Positions 35,790 to 48,329 of a stretch of 64,000 nt of DNA are shown here, piece after piece; position 1 is the first letter of the stretch, and the number at the start of each line of letters is the position of its first letter. The notes beneath the pieces are model-generated. The model had not been told where the DNA came from and ran no database searches. It was given only the letters and a program-made list of their open reading frames with translations. A program made the translations under genes and the position numbers. The DNA is taken from contig CM056993.1 of assembly GCA_029891345.1 (NCBI GenBank), positions 228,854,765 through 228,918,764 on the forward strand, in the 5' to 3' direction. The DNA is from Dryococelus australis (lineage: Eukaryota > Arthropoda > Insecta > Phasmatodea > Phasmatidae).

Positions 35790-38390
35790 AATAAAGCGAA
35801 AACCTGATTTTTTTGTAGTTAATTTTTGGCAATTTGAACAATTTTCCGCTCCTTGGAAGCTCTGTATCTCGGTTATTATGGGGTAAAAGTAAGTTTAATC
35901 AGCGCAAATTATAGGAAATGTAACGCTCTACAAAAAGGACTCAGTACTTTTTGTCGTAGGACGCAAGTGAAAAAAGTTAGAGAGCGAAAACTAAAAAAAG
36001 TGCCAAAATTTCGCGGTTTTTGATCCCCCCCCCCTCCCCCCTTCCCGGCCCGTCAATTTTCCAAGTTCGCACAGGGTCTTCGAAGTCGAAAACTTGGATT
36101 TACCACTACTGGCTACCTACATACAACATCTTAGAATTTCATTAAATTCGGACTTTTTGTAAGGTAATCCCCCCCTCCCCCTGCGCCTTTTTCAGTACCT
36201 GTCGACTGAACTACGTCTGTAGGCGGTACGTGTGTTGAGTGGTGAGGTCGAGGTTTCTTGTATGAATGCGGTGGTAAAAAGAGAATATTTTGATTTTCTT
36301 GTTGTCGTCTCGTCCTTCCCATTACATTTCTTGAACGGGGGCTTCTTTCGCTGGTTCTGCATGGTCTGCGGACAGGCCTGTTTGCGTGGTTCATAACCAA
36401 AATAATGATAAGAAACCTGCATGTATGTGATGTCTCAATGCTTTCATGCTACTGGCCAGCTGCAATCACGTGGCAACTCTGTGATTGACTGGTCGGTGTT
36501 CGAAAACTTCTTATTGTTGTAATTTGATTAGTGCAATGTCAATATGATGTTATAGGGCTTGCATAAGTGTATATTATAAGCAGTAGGGGTCAGCTGAGGC
36601 TTTTTTTTGACAGCGGCTGACATGCAAATGGAAATCGTCTCGACTAGCTTCTACGATAGGTAATCCATGGCCAGTTACGTTAAGGTGTAGTGGATATTGC
36701 CCTCCGATGGTTTCTCGCAGTCGATTTCCTATTCGAGAGACATGTTTCCTGAATTACCAGGGCCATTGACTTCTTCGGCAGTGATGCCTATGCCACTTGA
36801 AGCATCTGGTTCCGCCAGTGTAGTACCATTGACTTCTTTGGCTGCGATGCTTACGAAATTTTCAATGGCGCGATTAAACTTTTCGGCTGAGATACCTAGC
36901 ACTATTGCCGGTGTTACATGCTTCTTTAGCTCTAGCTCCTACGTGTCAAACAAATCTGTCCGAGTCTTTGGCTGAACTACTACGCCGTCAACAGTGTCAC
37001 TTTTGTGATAGTACATTTGCTTTCGGCCGCAATGTACGGCGACATGTACTTACAACAATGTTGCATATATTGAGATGCATGTATATAGAAGAATATTGTA
37101 ATTATTTTCGAGGATATGAAAGACTGTATTAGATTTATTGAATTAAAGAAATGCCTGCAAATAAAAATGTGTTTTATTTCGTGTTTGCATATTTTTTCAG
37201 AATATAATTAAAATTCAAAAGTCACAGAAATATAATTAATTTAATGAAAAAGTATTGTATAACATGTAATTGTAATAAATGCACATTTACATAAATAGAC
37301 AGAAATGATATTGAACAACTTAAAATTGTAAAACTTAAAATGTTAAATAAAAATATAGTTTTAGTAAATTACGCATGTAGGTAACTGCTGATTGGAAAAA
37401 TAATTTTTTAAGAGGATGAAACATTACAGGCTTTTATATGTGTGTAAAGCAAATACGAGTACCGACAGCTCGCCTAATGGCTTAAGAAAAAATTTAGCAC
37501 CACCTGACTTGAAAATATAATCCAATATGGACGGCGGTGACAGCACCACTTATACTTTAAAAACATAAACAAATATGGCTGCAACGTGGTGTCTAAATCG
37601 ACAGCTCGCCTATCGACGAAATCGAGAAATTAGCGTCACCTAGTTGTTGAAAATGTAAATAAATGACAAACGAAAAAACCACCAAGTCGACTGCATTCGA
37701 CGGAATGAGCAATGGCGAGGGGAGTGTTGTGAAGGGGGAAGAGGATGGTTCGAGCGAACACCTATAATTGGTCGAACGAAAGTCAGTAATTAGCCAATAA
37801 GAATCGTTGGTGGGGATAAGTAATTAACCTACGAATTACATGGTTCTTGGTGGAGCGGCAATTAAATATATTGTAAGGAGATCGGACCAACGTGAGTAAT
37901 TATCGGATGAGAAATGTAGTTAGGGGTGGAGTAATTGATGGTAAGTGTGAATAATTAGCCAATGAGAAAAATGTGTGGGGTAGGAGTGGGTGGGGCAATC
38001 GAACAATTTAATGTATTGGAAGGGTCAGTGGAAGGGTCCGTCTCTGCTAGTCGTGGATCTGGGGAAAACTTCCGGAAATGTAAGTTTTCAAATATATTTT
38101 ATGACAATTTTTTTAAAAAATCTTAGTAATAAATGATTTAATAATTTTTTTAAATGACACTTAAATATTAAATGATTTTATGGTTTTTAATCGATTTTTA
38201 ATTAATATTTGTAGATTTTTTGGATTTTTTTGTAATTTTTTTAATTTCCGAGGTTAAAGGTCACTAGCATCAAGGTAAAGGTCACCGGCATGCAATATGG
38301 CGCATAAGATGGCCGTCGAGGGACCGGAATGACGGCACGAACAGCTCCAAGCTGCGATCCCGGATCCCGATGCGCCCAATTCCCCATAAT
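35790..38390. repeat. Right inverted arm of element C
   Basis: Inverted partner of the left arm; about 2.6 kb. It lacks the 976-bp palindrome and about 280 bp of the zinc-finger coding region present on the left, and has its own C- and G-rich runs at 36020-36050 and 36165-36185. Confidence 0.8.
36697..37060 (+). pseudogene. Truncated zinc-finger protein copy in right arm of element C
   Basis: Plus-strand counterpart of 31846-31254. It reads a Ser/Pro/Ala-rich N-terminal region (PLTSSAVMPMPLEASGSASV, AAMLTKFSMARLNFSAEIPS), then after a frame change NLSESLAELLRRQQCHFCDS and TFAFGRNVRRH, the first finger with the Arg codon that is TGA on the left. Homology to the later fingers is missing, because about 280 bp are deleted and the flanking AT-rich sequence resumes (GAGATGCATGTATATAGAAG matches the left arm). 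Not functional as it stands. Confidence 0.6.
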
Positions 38391-38999
38391 TCATCTGTTT
38401 AATTTCCCTTTGGATAGAACATGATTATTACATCGTAGCAGTCGAAAACACCCACGTATAACACATTGTTTTTATGTAAATAACATGACATCTCACACGC
38501 CCAAAATTAGGCTACGTTATCATCCGCCAAATGTTCACATATGACATACATCAAATCAGACTGACAGTTCACGAATTTGTTATTTCGTTTCATGTAGTTT
38601 TTAACATTTTCCAGAAAACTCAATTTAACTTATAATTTTCACTTGCGTGTTTCTCCCTTAATAATCCCGTTAGCTCATAGGTCGTGTTGTTTTTTCTACT
38701 TCATTTCCCCATACCGAATCACCTCACAATGTTTGCACCTGTAGTACAGGATAACCTTCTATAATGCATGCGTTTGTTCAAAGCAAATTGGATTCATGAT
38801 GCAAATTGACGACCTATGCCCATCCGAATTTAAGCCATGTAGATAACTTTATCAGCGTTGTACCCTCTTGATATTACAACACAGTGTTAAAGACAGGCTT
38901 ATGCTGACATTTCAAATGCGATATGAAGTAATCTGTACCGAGCTGAATCAACGCATTGTTTTAAATGCGTAAAAGTCTACATTTCCTCTCAATGTGAAG

Positions 39000-39240
39000 T
39001 ATAGGCTATTAACGGTAAAGTGAGCGCTTTTGAAAGCCCTCTAATTTGGAGTAAACAATAAATATATATTTATTTATTTTGCCTTAGATGTTAGCTTCCG
39101 AATACGGTGGAATATACACATTCTGTTTGTTACTTACATGGTAATATTTATTTAAAAAGATAGTTAAAGGATAAAAATGGCTGAAAGTAAAAAGTAACTA
39201 GGGCCTCAGAAATGCTCACGTTACCATGTACAGCCTATAC
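39000..39240. mobile_element. MITE, copy 2 (TATAGGCTGT family)
   Basis: Ends TATAGGCTATTAACGGTAAAGTGAGCGCTTTTG and, in reverse complement, TATAGGCTGTACATGGTAACGTGAGCATTTCTGAG, the same terminal family as 29634-29872 and nearly the same length (about 240 bp). Internal sequence differs. No coding capacity. It lies between elements C and D. Confidence 0.75.
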
Positions 39241-39394
39241 CCGCAATGTGGACACGAGACAAACAGTGAGAAACATAAGGTCACTTTCAATTGAGACTTG
39301 ATACTTTAAAACTTAATTGAAAATGAACGTCACGTGGGTGTGTCCGAGTTTGGAAACGTTTGTTGAAAATATTAGTGAGGACTCTAACAGTTTT

Positions 39395-42300
39395 TGGCCA
39401 CGAGCGCTTACTTTCAAAATGGCGGTCATATAAAAATTCTAACGATTTAAACCAGATTTGTATTCCAAAATGAATAATGTAAGCATTGAATTAAGAGGTG
39501 GATATTGTTGATTGTCCGCGTTTTAGAAGTTAGAACTACTTGGCAAAATATTTTGTTAATAACACCAGTTACGCTTAAAATGTGTGAGTTTACATGTACT
39601 ATTATAGCACTATGCGTCTTCAAAGTTATATGGAACTCGGTACATTGATTTCTGGTAAATGGAATAAAAGCTCAGTTTTATAATGTGGTGCTATCTTCAT
39701 TAATAGAGAGTAATACGGTCATGTATAGGTTCAGTCTATCTTAGCCATAGATACTGCTACATATTAAGGCCATTAAAAATGATTTGTGACATATGCCATA
39801 GTAACATAAATATTTTCATGGCTGTTATTTTTAAAATATATCATATAAATTTCGATGGACTGCAAAACTACAGCTTGTCGCCTGAATTTAGTGAGTAACA
39901 GTAAAAAAATTTCCCGAGAGTGGATACAAAACCTTAATATTTCATTAGATGACATCTTCCAAAATTGTAGACAACTGAGTTGATATATTAGCCTAGCTCA
40001 AATGATGTTTGCATAAATATTGCCAGAATACAAAATCGAGTTAAAGTTCGTTACATTGTTTCTTGATACATCATAATGTGATAAAATATTTATTATATGG
40101 CCACTGATTTTAAAATACGTATGACCTACCACAAATTGTTTTCCAACTTAGGTAGAAATTTATCGAATGTTTCAAGATATTACAAAATATATTTATTCAT
40201 ACCGCAGTATCTGCAGTTTGCACTATCTTATAAAATGGTGGACAAAAGAATCTTTGTGTATGTACATGTGATTATTGTAAAATAAAAGGTCAAAATTCAA
40301 AGTTAAGTTTAAATTGGTTACATTGTTTCGTAAATATTGACTAGTAAATTAATACATTTAAATTGTTGCCATTTTCAAAATAAGTGTCTGGCTCACTTAA
40401 AACATGTAAGTTTATATGGTCTACTATCGTACCACTTGTTTGCCACATTTGGTAGGAATGAGAGAACTTAAAGAAAAAGGAAATATAAATGCCAGAGATT
40501 GAGAAAAAGAATCGGAATGCAAGAGCCTGAAGAGGCAGGGTGGAATGTTAGAGCAGGAGGTATAATTCTTGATGAGTAAATGTAACGAGTAGTCTGATTA
40601 TGTAAATGAAAAGCCTGTAGGGGTGATAAACCAAAATGTAATATTAAAAACCTCCTGTTATTAGGTTATAACTAGAAAACTACTCAAAATAGATAAAGCA
40701 CTTATTTTCAGAATGGCGGAAATTCAAATATGTTATGGTTATTTCGTATATATTCGAAACCGGAACATTAACATTGAGATAATAGAAGAATACGAAAGCC
40801 ATTTTGGCCGCCAAAATCACCTTTCTCAAAACATGAATCTAAGCTGAAATTACGGCACTGCTTCTGCGATTTTGTGGGAACTTATACGAGAATTCTTGCC
40901 GTGAGAAATCAGTCTTGTTAATTGTTCAGCATATACTGAAGTGTTTTGGAAAGTAACCTCAGCCTCTTCTTGACTTCACAGTTTGAGAAAAGTTGCTGAC
41001 CCGATTGAAACAGCGAAAATATGGCTATCATATAAATAATTTAGATAAGTGTGTCATACATATTACATAACTGAACCAATTTCAACTAAACCTTTTAAGA
41101 TGTGAGTATCAATTAGAAGAACAAATTTAAGCTTTCGAGATACTTTTTGGCCTCCTATTAGGCCTACATTTAAAGAAAAGAGAGACCTATGATATCACTT
41201 TCCTGTCTGTGAGCTTGTGTGTGTACTCCTGCGTGTGTGTCCCCTCTTTTAAAAATTTTAGTCTACTTTTCGAAGGAAAGAAAGGCTTAAGAGATCACTT
41301 TCCTGTGGGCCTGTGTGTCTGCGCGCGCGTGTGTGCATGTGTGTGTGTCCCTTCCAAACTTCGAAAGCTTTAACTGAATTTCACCAAACTCAGTACACAT
41401 GTACTACTTAGTAAAGACAACTAACATTTATAGTTTTCGACCACGCCGAGCACATACTTTCAAAATCGCGGGCATTTTAAAATTTTGGGTGATGTGTCAT
41501 ATCAGGAAACATTGAACCTATTTAAACGAACGAAATTTTGTATGCTAGCAGAGCAGTGTATAAGCATAAAATCTTAAGATAGATATTCATGTTGGCACGC
41601 CATTTTGTAATATAACACCAATTAAAAAATAAAGATTCAAAATGATATCTTGAAAACTATTCCACCAATTCTCACCCAATTTGGAATATAAGTAATACTA
41701 TAGTAGACCATGTAAACGTAAGTGATTGAACTTGATTAATTACTTATTTTCCAAAACCGGCCACAGAAATGTTTTAAGTTTATTTGGTATATGTGCCATG
41801 CCATTTAACCAATTTCGACCTATTTTTGTACACTAAAAGTGTCTATTACATGTGTCATGAAAACCAACAAATAATCACTTTGGTCGGCCATTTTGGATGA
41901 TAGCGCCATACGAATAAATAAAGTTATTATGTCATAACTCTGAAAATAATTAACCGATTCATGCCAAATTTCGCAAACTAGTAGTAATTATACAGATGAT
42001 GTTAAGTGATATGTTTTAAGCATGCCAGACATTTATTTAAAAAAATGTGGCCATATAGCCACTTTTAGCTTAGAATGGTATATCGTCGAAACAATTAAAA
42101 CAATTTCAACAAAACTTTGAATGCTGGCAATAGATATTACAACTATCAAATGTATGTACATAGAGCATCGTTTGTCCGCAATTTTATAAGATAACACAAT
42201 GCAAGTAAATAACAATTTTTTTTTTTTGCTATACCTCGGGAAATAATTGACAGATTACTTCAATATTTGGCAAACAAATAGTACTGCAGCAAGTGGCATT

Positions 42301-43250
42301 AACTGGTTTGTTTTATGTAGATAAGGCTCTTATGTTCAAAATGGTGGCAATGTAAATATTTTAGCTCGGTATATTTTAATAACAAAACAAAATACAACTT
42401 AATTTTCTATGCTGGCAGTACCAATTTTAAACATCAAATTTGTCTGAGCAGGGCCTCATTTCTCTGCCATTTTGTAAGATAATCCTAACAATAATAAATC
42501 ATGATTCTATCACCTATCTCAGGAAACAATCAACCCATTCTTAAGAAATATGGAGAAGATGGTGTACTGTGGTATGACATAATAATAAATGTATTTTTTA
42601 AAGTAGGGCACACTTATTTTCAGAATGGCGGCTATAAGACCATTTAAATTTTGCAGACGATATTTACGAAATTATATAATCTCTTTCAACTTAACTTTGT
42701 ATATTGGCAGTATAAAATCATTGAAATTGCTACTACATTACTAAGGTTTTATGCCATGACTCGAGGACCAATAAACCGATTACCATCAAACGTTACAATG
42801 GAACATTACACATCATTTTGTATCAAATTGTGCACACCATAATTGCTATAGAAGGTCACGCAAACTTTCATAATTTAAGTGGGTCAGAAAACGTTCAAAA
42901 TGGCAGCTTCTTAACTTGTTTTGGTAAGTTTAACATATATATTAAACAATTTAACCAAATTCAACCAAAATTTGTATGTACACAGTATATTAGAAGCATC
43001 GTGCATAGAGCCTCTTTTTCTGGCAATTATGTACGCTAGCATTTAATAGGAAAATTAAGTTTGTTATGTCATATTTCAGGTACGAAACAACCAGTTTCCA
43101 TAGAATTCTTCACACAAGTAGCTTTATGGAAGGATATGCAAACTTACATGTTTTATGTGGCTTAATCGCCTATTTTCAAAATGAAGGCCCTGTAAATATT
43201 TAAGCTTAGTAAACCATATCATTCGAAACATTAGACTGATTAATACCGAC
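39395..43250. repeat. Left tandem array of element D, unit about 285 bp
   Basis: A recurring block reads (T)TTCA(A/G)AATGGCGG, then TAAATATTT, then CAACCAA-TTT(T)GTATGCTGGCAGTA-like words, then GCCATTTTGTAAGATA, then TCATATCTCAGGAAACAA, then CCAAATTTGGCAAA and TAGTAGACCATGTAAA. Block starts near 41455, 41750, 42040, 42340, 42620, 42895 and 43170 give a spacing of 275-300 bp. Earlier units (from 39395) are more diverged, and a GT-rich duplication interrupts at 41160-41350. No coding capacity. Confidence 0.8.
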
Positions 43251-43259
43251 GTTGACGCT

Positions 43260-43345
43260 CGGAATCCGATCTCGGTACTGCAGTGAATTGCACGCTAGTT
43301 TATAGTACGAGGTTTCCTGCGTTCAAGTCCCGGGTAAGGTGTGTG
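43260..43345 (+). repeat. tRNA-like (SINE-derived) block inside left arm of D
   Basis: GTACTGCAGTGAATTGCACG, then TAGTTTATAGTACGAGG and GCGTTCAAGTCCCGGG resemble a tRNA half with a B box (GTTCAAGTCCC). The right arm has a diverged counterpart (GTAATGCAGTTGATTGCACG in reverse complement, about 61005), so it was part of the arm before inversion copying or divergence. It does not fold into a clear cloverleaf by eye. Confidence 0.5.
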
Positions 43346-43889
43346 CGTATGACATGGTCTCACTACTGTGGCATAAGTTTCTGGTTACATTTCAAAAGTG
43401 ATTGCTTTCAAAGAGTAGTCAAGTCCTTCTTACCAACTCAGATTTTAAGAAATGATTTACAAATTAATTGCAGCCATGTTGAGGAAAGTAGGCTCATTAG
43501 TCATATCAGTAACTTATCGTTGTGAATGTGCTGGTAATGTTCGAATTATTAATACACTTTAATAGCATTTTAAATTTTAAAACAGTTTAAAATAGTGACA
43601 TTATGTAACATAGTTTAGTGCAGTTTACCCCGTTAAATTCATCATTATTTTTCAACACACAACTTCATTACTTCATGTGGCACTATCTTACGAAATTACG
43701 GTCTAAAACGGGTATGTGTTGACAGGTATGATGAGTAGTAAGGACTTACCGATTTCACTTCACTTTGGATTAATCGGATTAACCCTTTGATAATAAATTA
43801 ATCGGATTAATTGATAACCCGATCAAAATTGCTAATCCTATTTTAATCCCATTAAAATGTTTCGTTAATCCTTAATCCTAATCCGATTT

Positions 43890-45330
43890 GATCGGATAAA
43901 ATTCCATCAAAGAAATTTGATCAAATTTCTTTGATGAAAAAATTTAATCTAATTTCTTTGATGGAATTTTCTTTTGTGTATTGTTAAGTGTACATTATTT
44001 TCATTCTTTCTTTTTTGGGGATAGGAGACGACTCTGGAACATCCTCACCCGTGGAGGTCTGGCGTTGTACTGAGGTGTGGTGTGTTGGAGAAGGGGTATA
44101 TATGTGTTGAGTTTTGTGCAAGAATGGCATAGTTTTTTTTGGGTTGGAGCGACATTGCTTGTAGACATTGGTGGAAGATAGGCGATTTTTTCGGTTATAG
44201 TAATTAAACAGTAAGCAAAAACTACGTATAGTAAACACACAAGAGAAATTATGAAACATCGCACAGGAAAAACGAATGCATAGCCCAGCTGTGGAAAGTA
44301 ATAAAATGATTTCAATATACATCCATTGGGTTCTTATCGCACGTATTTCTGGGAAATGAAATCTACCCCATCTGATTAGATATTAATTTCTAAATTAATT
44401 AAAAAACACAAGTACATGACTATCGCGATGCCTGTCAGTTCTACACGTACCTTAAATGTTTTAAAACACTTCCGTCTGGCTGTGAGGTTGCTGAATGAAT
44501 GGTGTTAGTAGAGGACTTGCGGAGGCTTATAAGCCTGATTAGAGACATGGAGCACGACCGGCGTCTGGCAGTCCAATGAGGTTATAGCTAGTCGGAGAGA
44601 GATGTGAATACGATTTACGTGACAAAGTAAATGAAATTTCGGTAGGAATATATCAATTACACTACTTCAATTAAATTAATGAAATCGCACAAGCACCTCT
44701 CCCAAAACACGTTTGTCAGATTGCGAGCTCATTAAAGGACTGGCTTATAGACATGGAACTTGCGGCCGAGTTGAAATTATGGCAAAAACTCAGAACATCA
44801 CTCAAGTACTTGAATTTTTAAACTGATTAATATTTCCCTAGAAAACTCGTTTATCGCCCATTCTGATAACTTAACGATGGAATAAAGCACACATTAAAAA
44901 TATGCAAACTTACTAAGATCTGATTTGAATACACTACAACAGACAATTAAAGATTTTGAAACTCGCATCATTTTGAATTATACGAATTAATTTTTAACCA
45001 GACACAGTAGCATAATAGACATACACGTATGTCTCCCTCTCATTTGTACACATGCCACAAATGATTTTAAAATACGTATATTCATCATGGAGTCTGATAT
45101 AGGAATGTGTTGAGTGTAGCACTTACGTCGACTTATAAGCTGTGTGTCGAGTGTCTGAGTAGAGACATGGAATGCAGTCGGCACCTGACAGGCAACTGAG
45201 TAGAAATTACAGGAAAACCCGTAAATAAAGGAAACATTTTTTAATGTTTATGAAATAGCAATTAAAGGAAAAGACAGTTGAACACACACAACTATGTTTA
45301 TGACACACATACTAATCTATAAATTTCACT
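43890..45330. repeat. Inner left inverted repeat of element D
   Basis: Pairs with 59215-60750. Anchors: ATTTGATCAAATTTCTTTGATG near 43912 with ATTTGATCAGATTTCTTTGATC near 60724; TATATGTGTTGAGTTTTGTGCAAGAATG near 44099; AATGAAATCTACCCCATCTG near 44355; GAGACATGGAGCACGACCGGC near 44543; TACACATGCCAC-type and CTCTCATTTGTACACAT words near 45035. An open frame in both arms (44315-44001 minus; about 60240-60640 plus) keeps the phrase NTYIPL-QH-TP and PRVRM-QS, either a shared small gene or simple similarity of the arms. Just outside, 43770-43890 is built of repeated TTAATC(C/G)GATT words. Confidence 0.75.
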
Positions 45331-45639
45331 TCCCTGGGAAATTTCACTATTGTAAGAATAATTTACTGTTAATTTCCACAGAAGATTAGTGCGAGGTTCG
45401 GCTCGTGTTGAAGCTGATGGTATAATTATGGCGAAGATTAACATAAAAATGTATATCACATGCAATTAATGGGAAAATTTAATCACGGTGTGTGTAAAAA
45501 TTATTGCAGATAATTGATTAACTATATCTGCTTAACAGATGAAAAGAATTTTTCCCAATAAAATGAAAGTTAAAAAAATGTTAATATTAAAACGATAGCT
45601 GAAGCCCAGAGAAGATACTATTAGATGAAAACATTTAAC

Positions 45640-46250
45640 AAGAGGAGAAGCTAACCTATTGGGGACCTGCTACCCTTCGATCGTCGCACAAGACCCTGCC
45701 TGAATTCCAGATGCGGGTGTTGCATGTATCCAGGGTGAGGCTTGTCGTCAAACTAACATGGCTATTCTGAGCTGCAGGTGGAAGGAGCTCTGCCCTGTCC
45801 ATGTAGAGTGCTACACCCCCTCCCCAACACCTCCCTTAGACCAGACCATGTCTTTGGCTATGCACCCCCTCCCCCACCAGCTCTCCAAGTCCATAGTTCA
45901 GAATGTGTCATTTTCCTAGACGACAGGCTCCTTGCACCCACTGTGCATCCCCCCTGCATCACCACTACAGAACGTGTTTTCAGGTAGCTGTAGCATTGCC
46001 TGCCTCAGCTAGACTCCCCTCCACCCTTTCTCCAGACACTTGTCCAACACAAGATCTGTCCACCTGCTAATAACCCCTTCGGGCCAGCGAATTTTGAACT
46101 CACCCAAAAAGCATTGACCTGCTTGCAAACTTGCCCTCTCCCCTCTGCCCGACAAATTTTCACTTTTTCTTGTCCATTGACATGAACAGAAAGGAAGGTT
46201 TCTGCGATTCACGAAACCCTGTCTTACGTCCAGCGGAAAAAAAAATTCTA
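45640..46250. other. GC-richer, pyrimidine-rich island in core of D
   Basis: A C/T-rich block on the plus strand (many CCCCTCCCC-type runs) with open frames on both strands and no recognised family. Possibly part of an unidentified repeat. It lies between the left arm and the core genes; 46250-47050 beyond it is AT-rich and empty. Confidence 0.4.
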
Positions 46251-47079
46251 ACCAAGTCCCTATGATGAAATTATTTGCCTGAAGTGAAAATGAATTTTAA
46301 TTCCAAGAAATGAATATAAATCCAATAAATTTCAATCAAAATATATAAACCATTCCAAAGAATCAGATTTTAAGTTTAATCCAGTAAACTTTGAGAACAT
46401 TTTATCCCATATTCCAGGAAACATATTAATTATAGGTTTAACGTAATCCAGGTATCTATGAAAAAATTTTGTACAAGATATATTTTCACTCGCTATATAT
46501 TAGGAAAGTTAAAAATCACAGTTTTTCAAACAAGTATCATTCAAGTTACCTAAGTTTCAACTATCACGGTGGGAGACACGAGACATGCATACATATTCCA
46601 ACTTTCAATGTTTTAAATATATGTGTATAGCTGAGAAAAATATGTATTTCACATGTAAACTTCTCTACAACACTAAAATTTATTTATAACCAAAGTTTCA
46701 ATTCAAAAACTTGCATGCCAGAATTTCGACTATACTATCTAGCATAAAATGTGTATATTTTAAACAAGTGTAAACTTATTTTATTTACAAATACTACTTT
46801 TCCAACTTAATATTAATGAAATCGCATAAATCCAGCCTGGAATGACTGATATCGAAGCTGAAATCTGTTATATTCCCCATTATTTAAAAAAAAAGGTCCC
46901 AATTTAAGGAAATGTAAATAAAAATGGAAGCTATTCTGAATCCATTCACTATATAAGGAGGAATGAATTAATATTTTCTCAGTGTTAAGTCGACAACTGC
47001 CAAGTTACTTTGTGTGTGTGCATGTGCATTTCATTAGCAGTAGTGAGACTTAGGTGTATGCAATAGATCTGAGAACGAT

Positions 47080-47190
47080 GCCAGATGTCTACACCAAGAA
47101 AGACACCAGATGTCTACATCGAGAACAACATGAAATATCTACACCGAGAACGACATCAGACGTCTACACCGAGAATGAAGCCAGACGTTT
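47080..47190. repeat. 30-bp tandem repeat
   Basis: About four copies of CCAGATGTCTACACCGAGAA followed by CGACATGA-like sequence. In one frame each unit reads D-V-Y-T-(K/E)-x-x-x-R. It lies directly upstream of the core coding remnants of element D. Confidence 0.85.
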
Positions 47191-47349
47191 ACTAAAATGT
47201 TACAGTCCACTACATCATCTAGATCTACAACACAGAATCTACAGAGGTATACATCTCTCTACGCATAAGTCTGTTCCAGGTATAATGCATCACATACACT
47301 GTTGTGATGATTGTGATGAGGAATGTGTTTAAGTATTCAATGCTATGCT

Positions 47350-48260
47350 AGCTTATGGGATGGCAAAAACATTATTGAGTTTAGACTGTTCTCAATGATG
47401 TGTGTTGACGAAAGAGTTTATTATTGCTTTTGCAGGACATGATATAAAGCAAGTATATCCATTCATTTCTGAATATTTACAAGCTGATGAGGAAATTGTG
47501 TCGTATTTGCCATGTGAAGACTGTCCTCACGTCATGCCTGCCTTTGCTACTGATGGAAATAATCAACATATGCGGAGGACTGTAGTCGTGCAGGCTGAAA
47601 CAGCTTATTGAAGCCAAAATTATCCAAGATGTAGTAATGGACAATTCCGGAATTGATAAAGTGGATTCTGAGGCAACCACTGATATTTTATAAATAATAT
47701 GAGTTGAGAGATTTTGTATATATTGTAAAAATAAATAATAAAAATGATGTGCTACGCACAAGGTTATGAAAACTACCAAGACATCTCATTTGTAATTAAG
47801 GAGCTTGCTATTTCTTATGCAACCAATACTAATGACTCTAAAGTACTATGCTTTAATTCTCCCAGACCTTGGTAAACTTTAAAACCTGAAATTAAAAATG
47901 AAGTTTTGGAAACAGACTTACGAGATAATGACCTAAAATGGGATTCTGGTGCCATAGCTTATGAAGAGCATTTCCAATACGTAAACACTGCGCTCCTCTA
48001 AGGTTATCCAGTATATGTGCTTGGAAAAATGCAAAAGGAAATTTTAAAATGTTTAAGAAATGCAGAAGTCATAAATATCAGAAGATAATATTACTGTTAG
48101 CGAATTAATTAAATAGTCAAACCCTTTAATGCCAATCAATGAAAGAGAAAAATGTTCTGTTCACATTGCAAAAGCAAAGCTCTGAGAGAATATTTGTACC
48201 AGCATCCTACCTATGTGTAAAGATAGTAATTTAGAAAAATGGTTTGTTACAAGTAATCTT
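47350..48260 (+). pseudogene. Conserved arthropod-element protein remnant (possible exonuclease-like family)
   Basis: Plus-strand stretches: AGHDIKQVYPFISEYLQADE with EDCPHVMPAF (47440-47550); then SFVIKELAISYATNTNDSKV, LCFNSPRPW, LRDNDLKWDSGAIAYEEHFQ, GYPVYVLGKMQKEILKCLRN and AEVINIRR (about 47785-48085). The second set (F-x-V-K-E-L-A, P-x-P-W, L-x-W-x-x-G, Y-V-x-G-x-x-K) resembles a family repeated in arthropod genomes whose fold looks like a DnaQ/RNase H-type exonuclease with some acidic residues missing. The family has no name I can assign, and the enzymatic reading is inference. Stops at 47684-47875 and elsewhere show decay. Confidence 0.4.
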
Positions 48261-48329
48261 ACCTGCATAATATTTTGAAAAAAATGGAGAAATTCAACCC
48301 AAAGAAGACATATGCCAGTATTACTGCAT

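Larger units (their letters stand above)
30092..38390. mobile_element. Element C: 8.3-kb inverted-repeat element
   Basis: Two inverted arms flank a unique centre. Left arm: 30092-32441 plus 33418-33830, interrupted by a 976-bp palindromic insertion. Right arm: 35790-38390. Outer ends read TATGGGGAATTTGGTGCATC on the left and TATGGGGAATTGGGCGCATC on the right in reverse complement. Further anchors along the arms: CCATATTTGTTTATGTTTTT in both; ACGTAACTGGCCAT and ATTACCTAT; AGCCGCTGTCAA; GACATTGAGACATCA-type words; and the AGTCC-AATTTAAT word beside the centre. The arms carry inverted zinc-finger gene copies; the centre carries one gene. Superfamily not assigned; no DDE transposase recognised. 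Arms differ by many substitutions and indels, so insertion is old. Confidence 0.8.

Noticed and set aside
33465..36155. A separate 2.7-kb transposon nested inside element C
   Set aside because: The inverted similarity continues outward beyond 33465 and 36155 once the 976-bp palindrome is removed, so it is one long arm rather than two nested elements.
30092..38390. Target-site duplication for element C (ATT or TTAT)
   Set aside because: The terminal bases and flanks are both A/T-rich, so the end of the element and the duplication cannot be separated by eye.
47080..47190. CRISPR-like repeat array
   Set aside because: The 30-bp units are directly tandem without spacers, in eukaryotic DNA.
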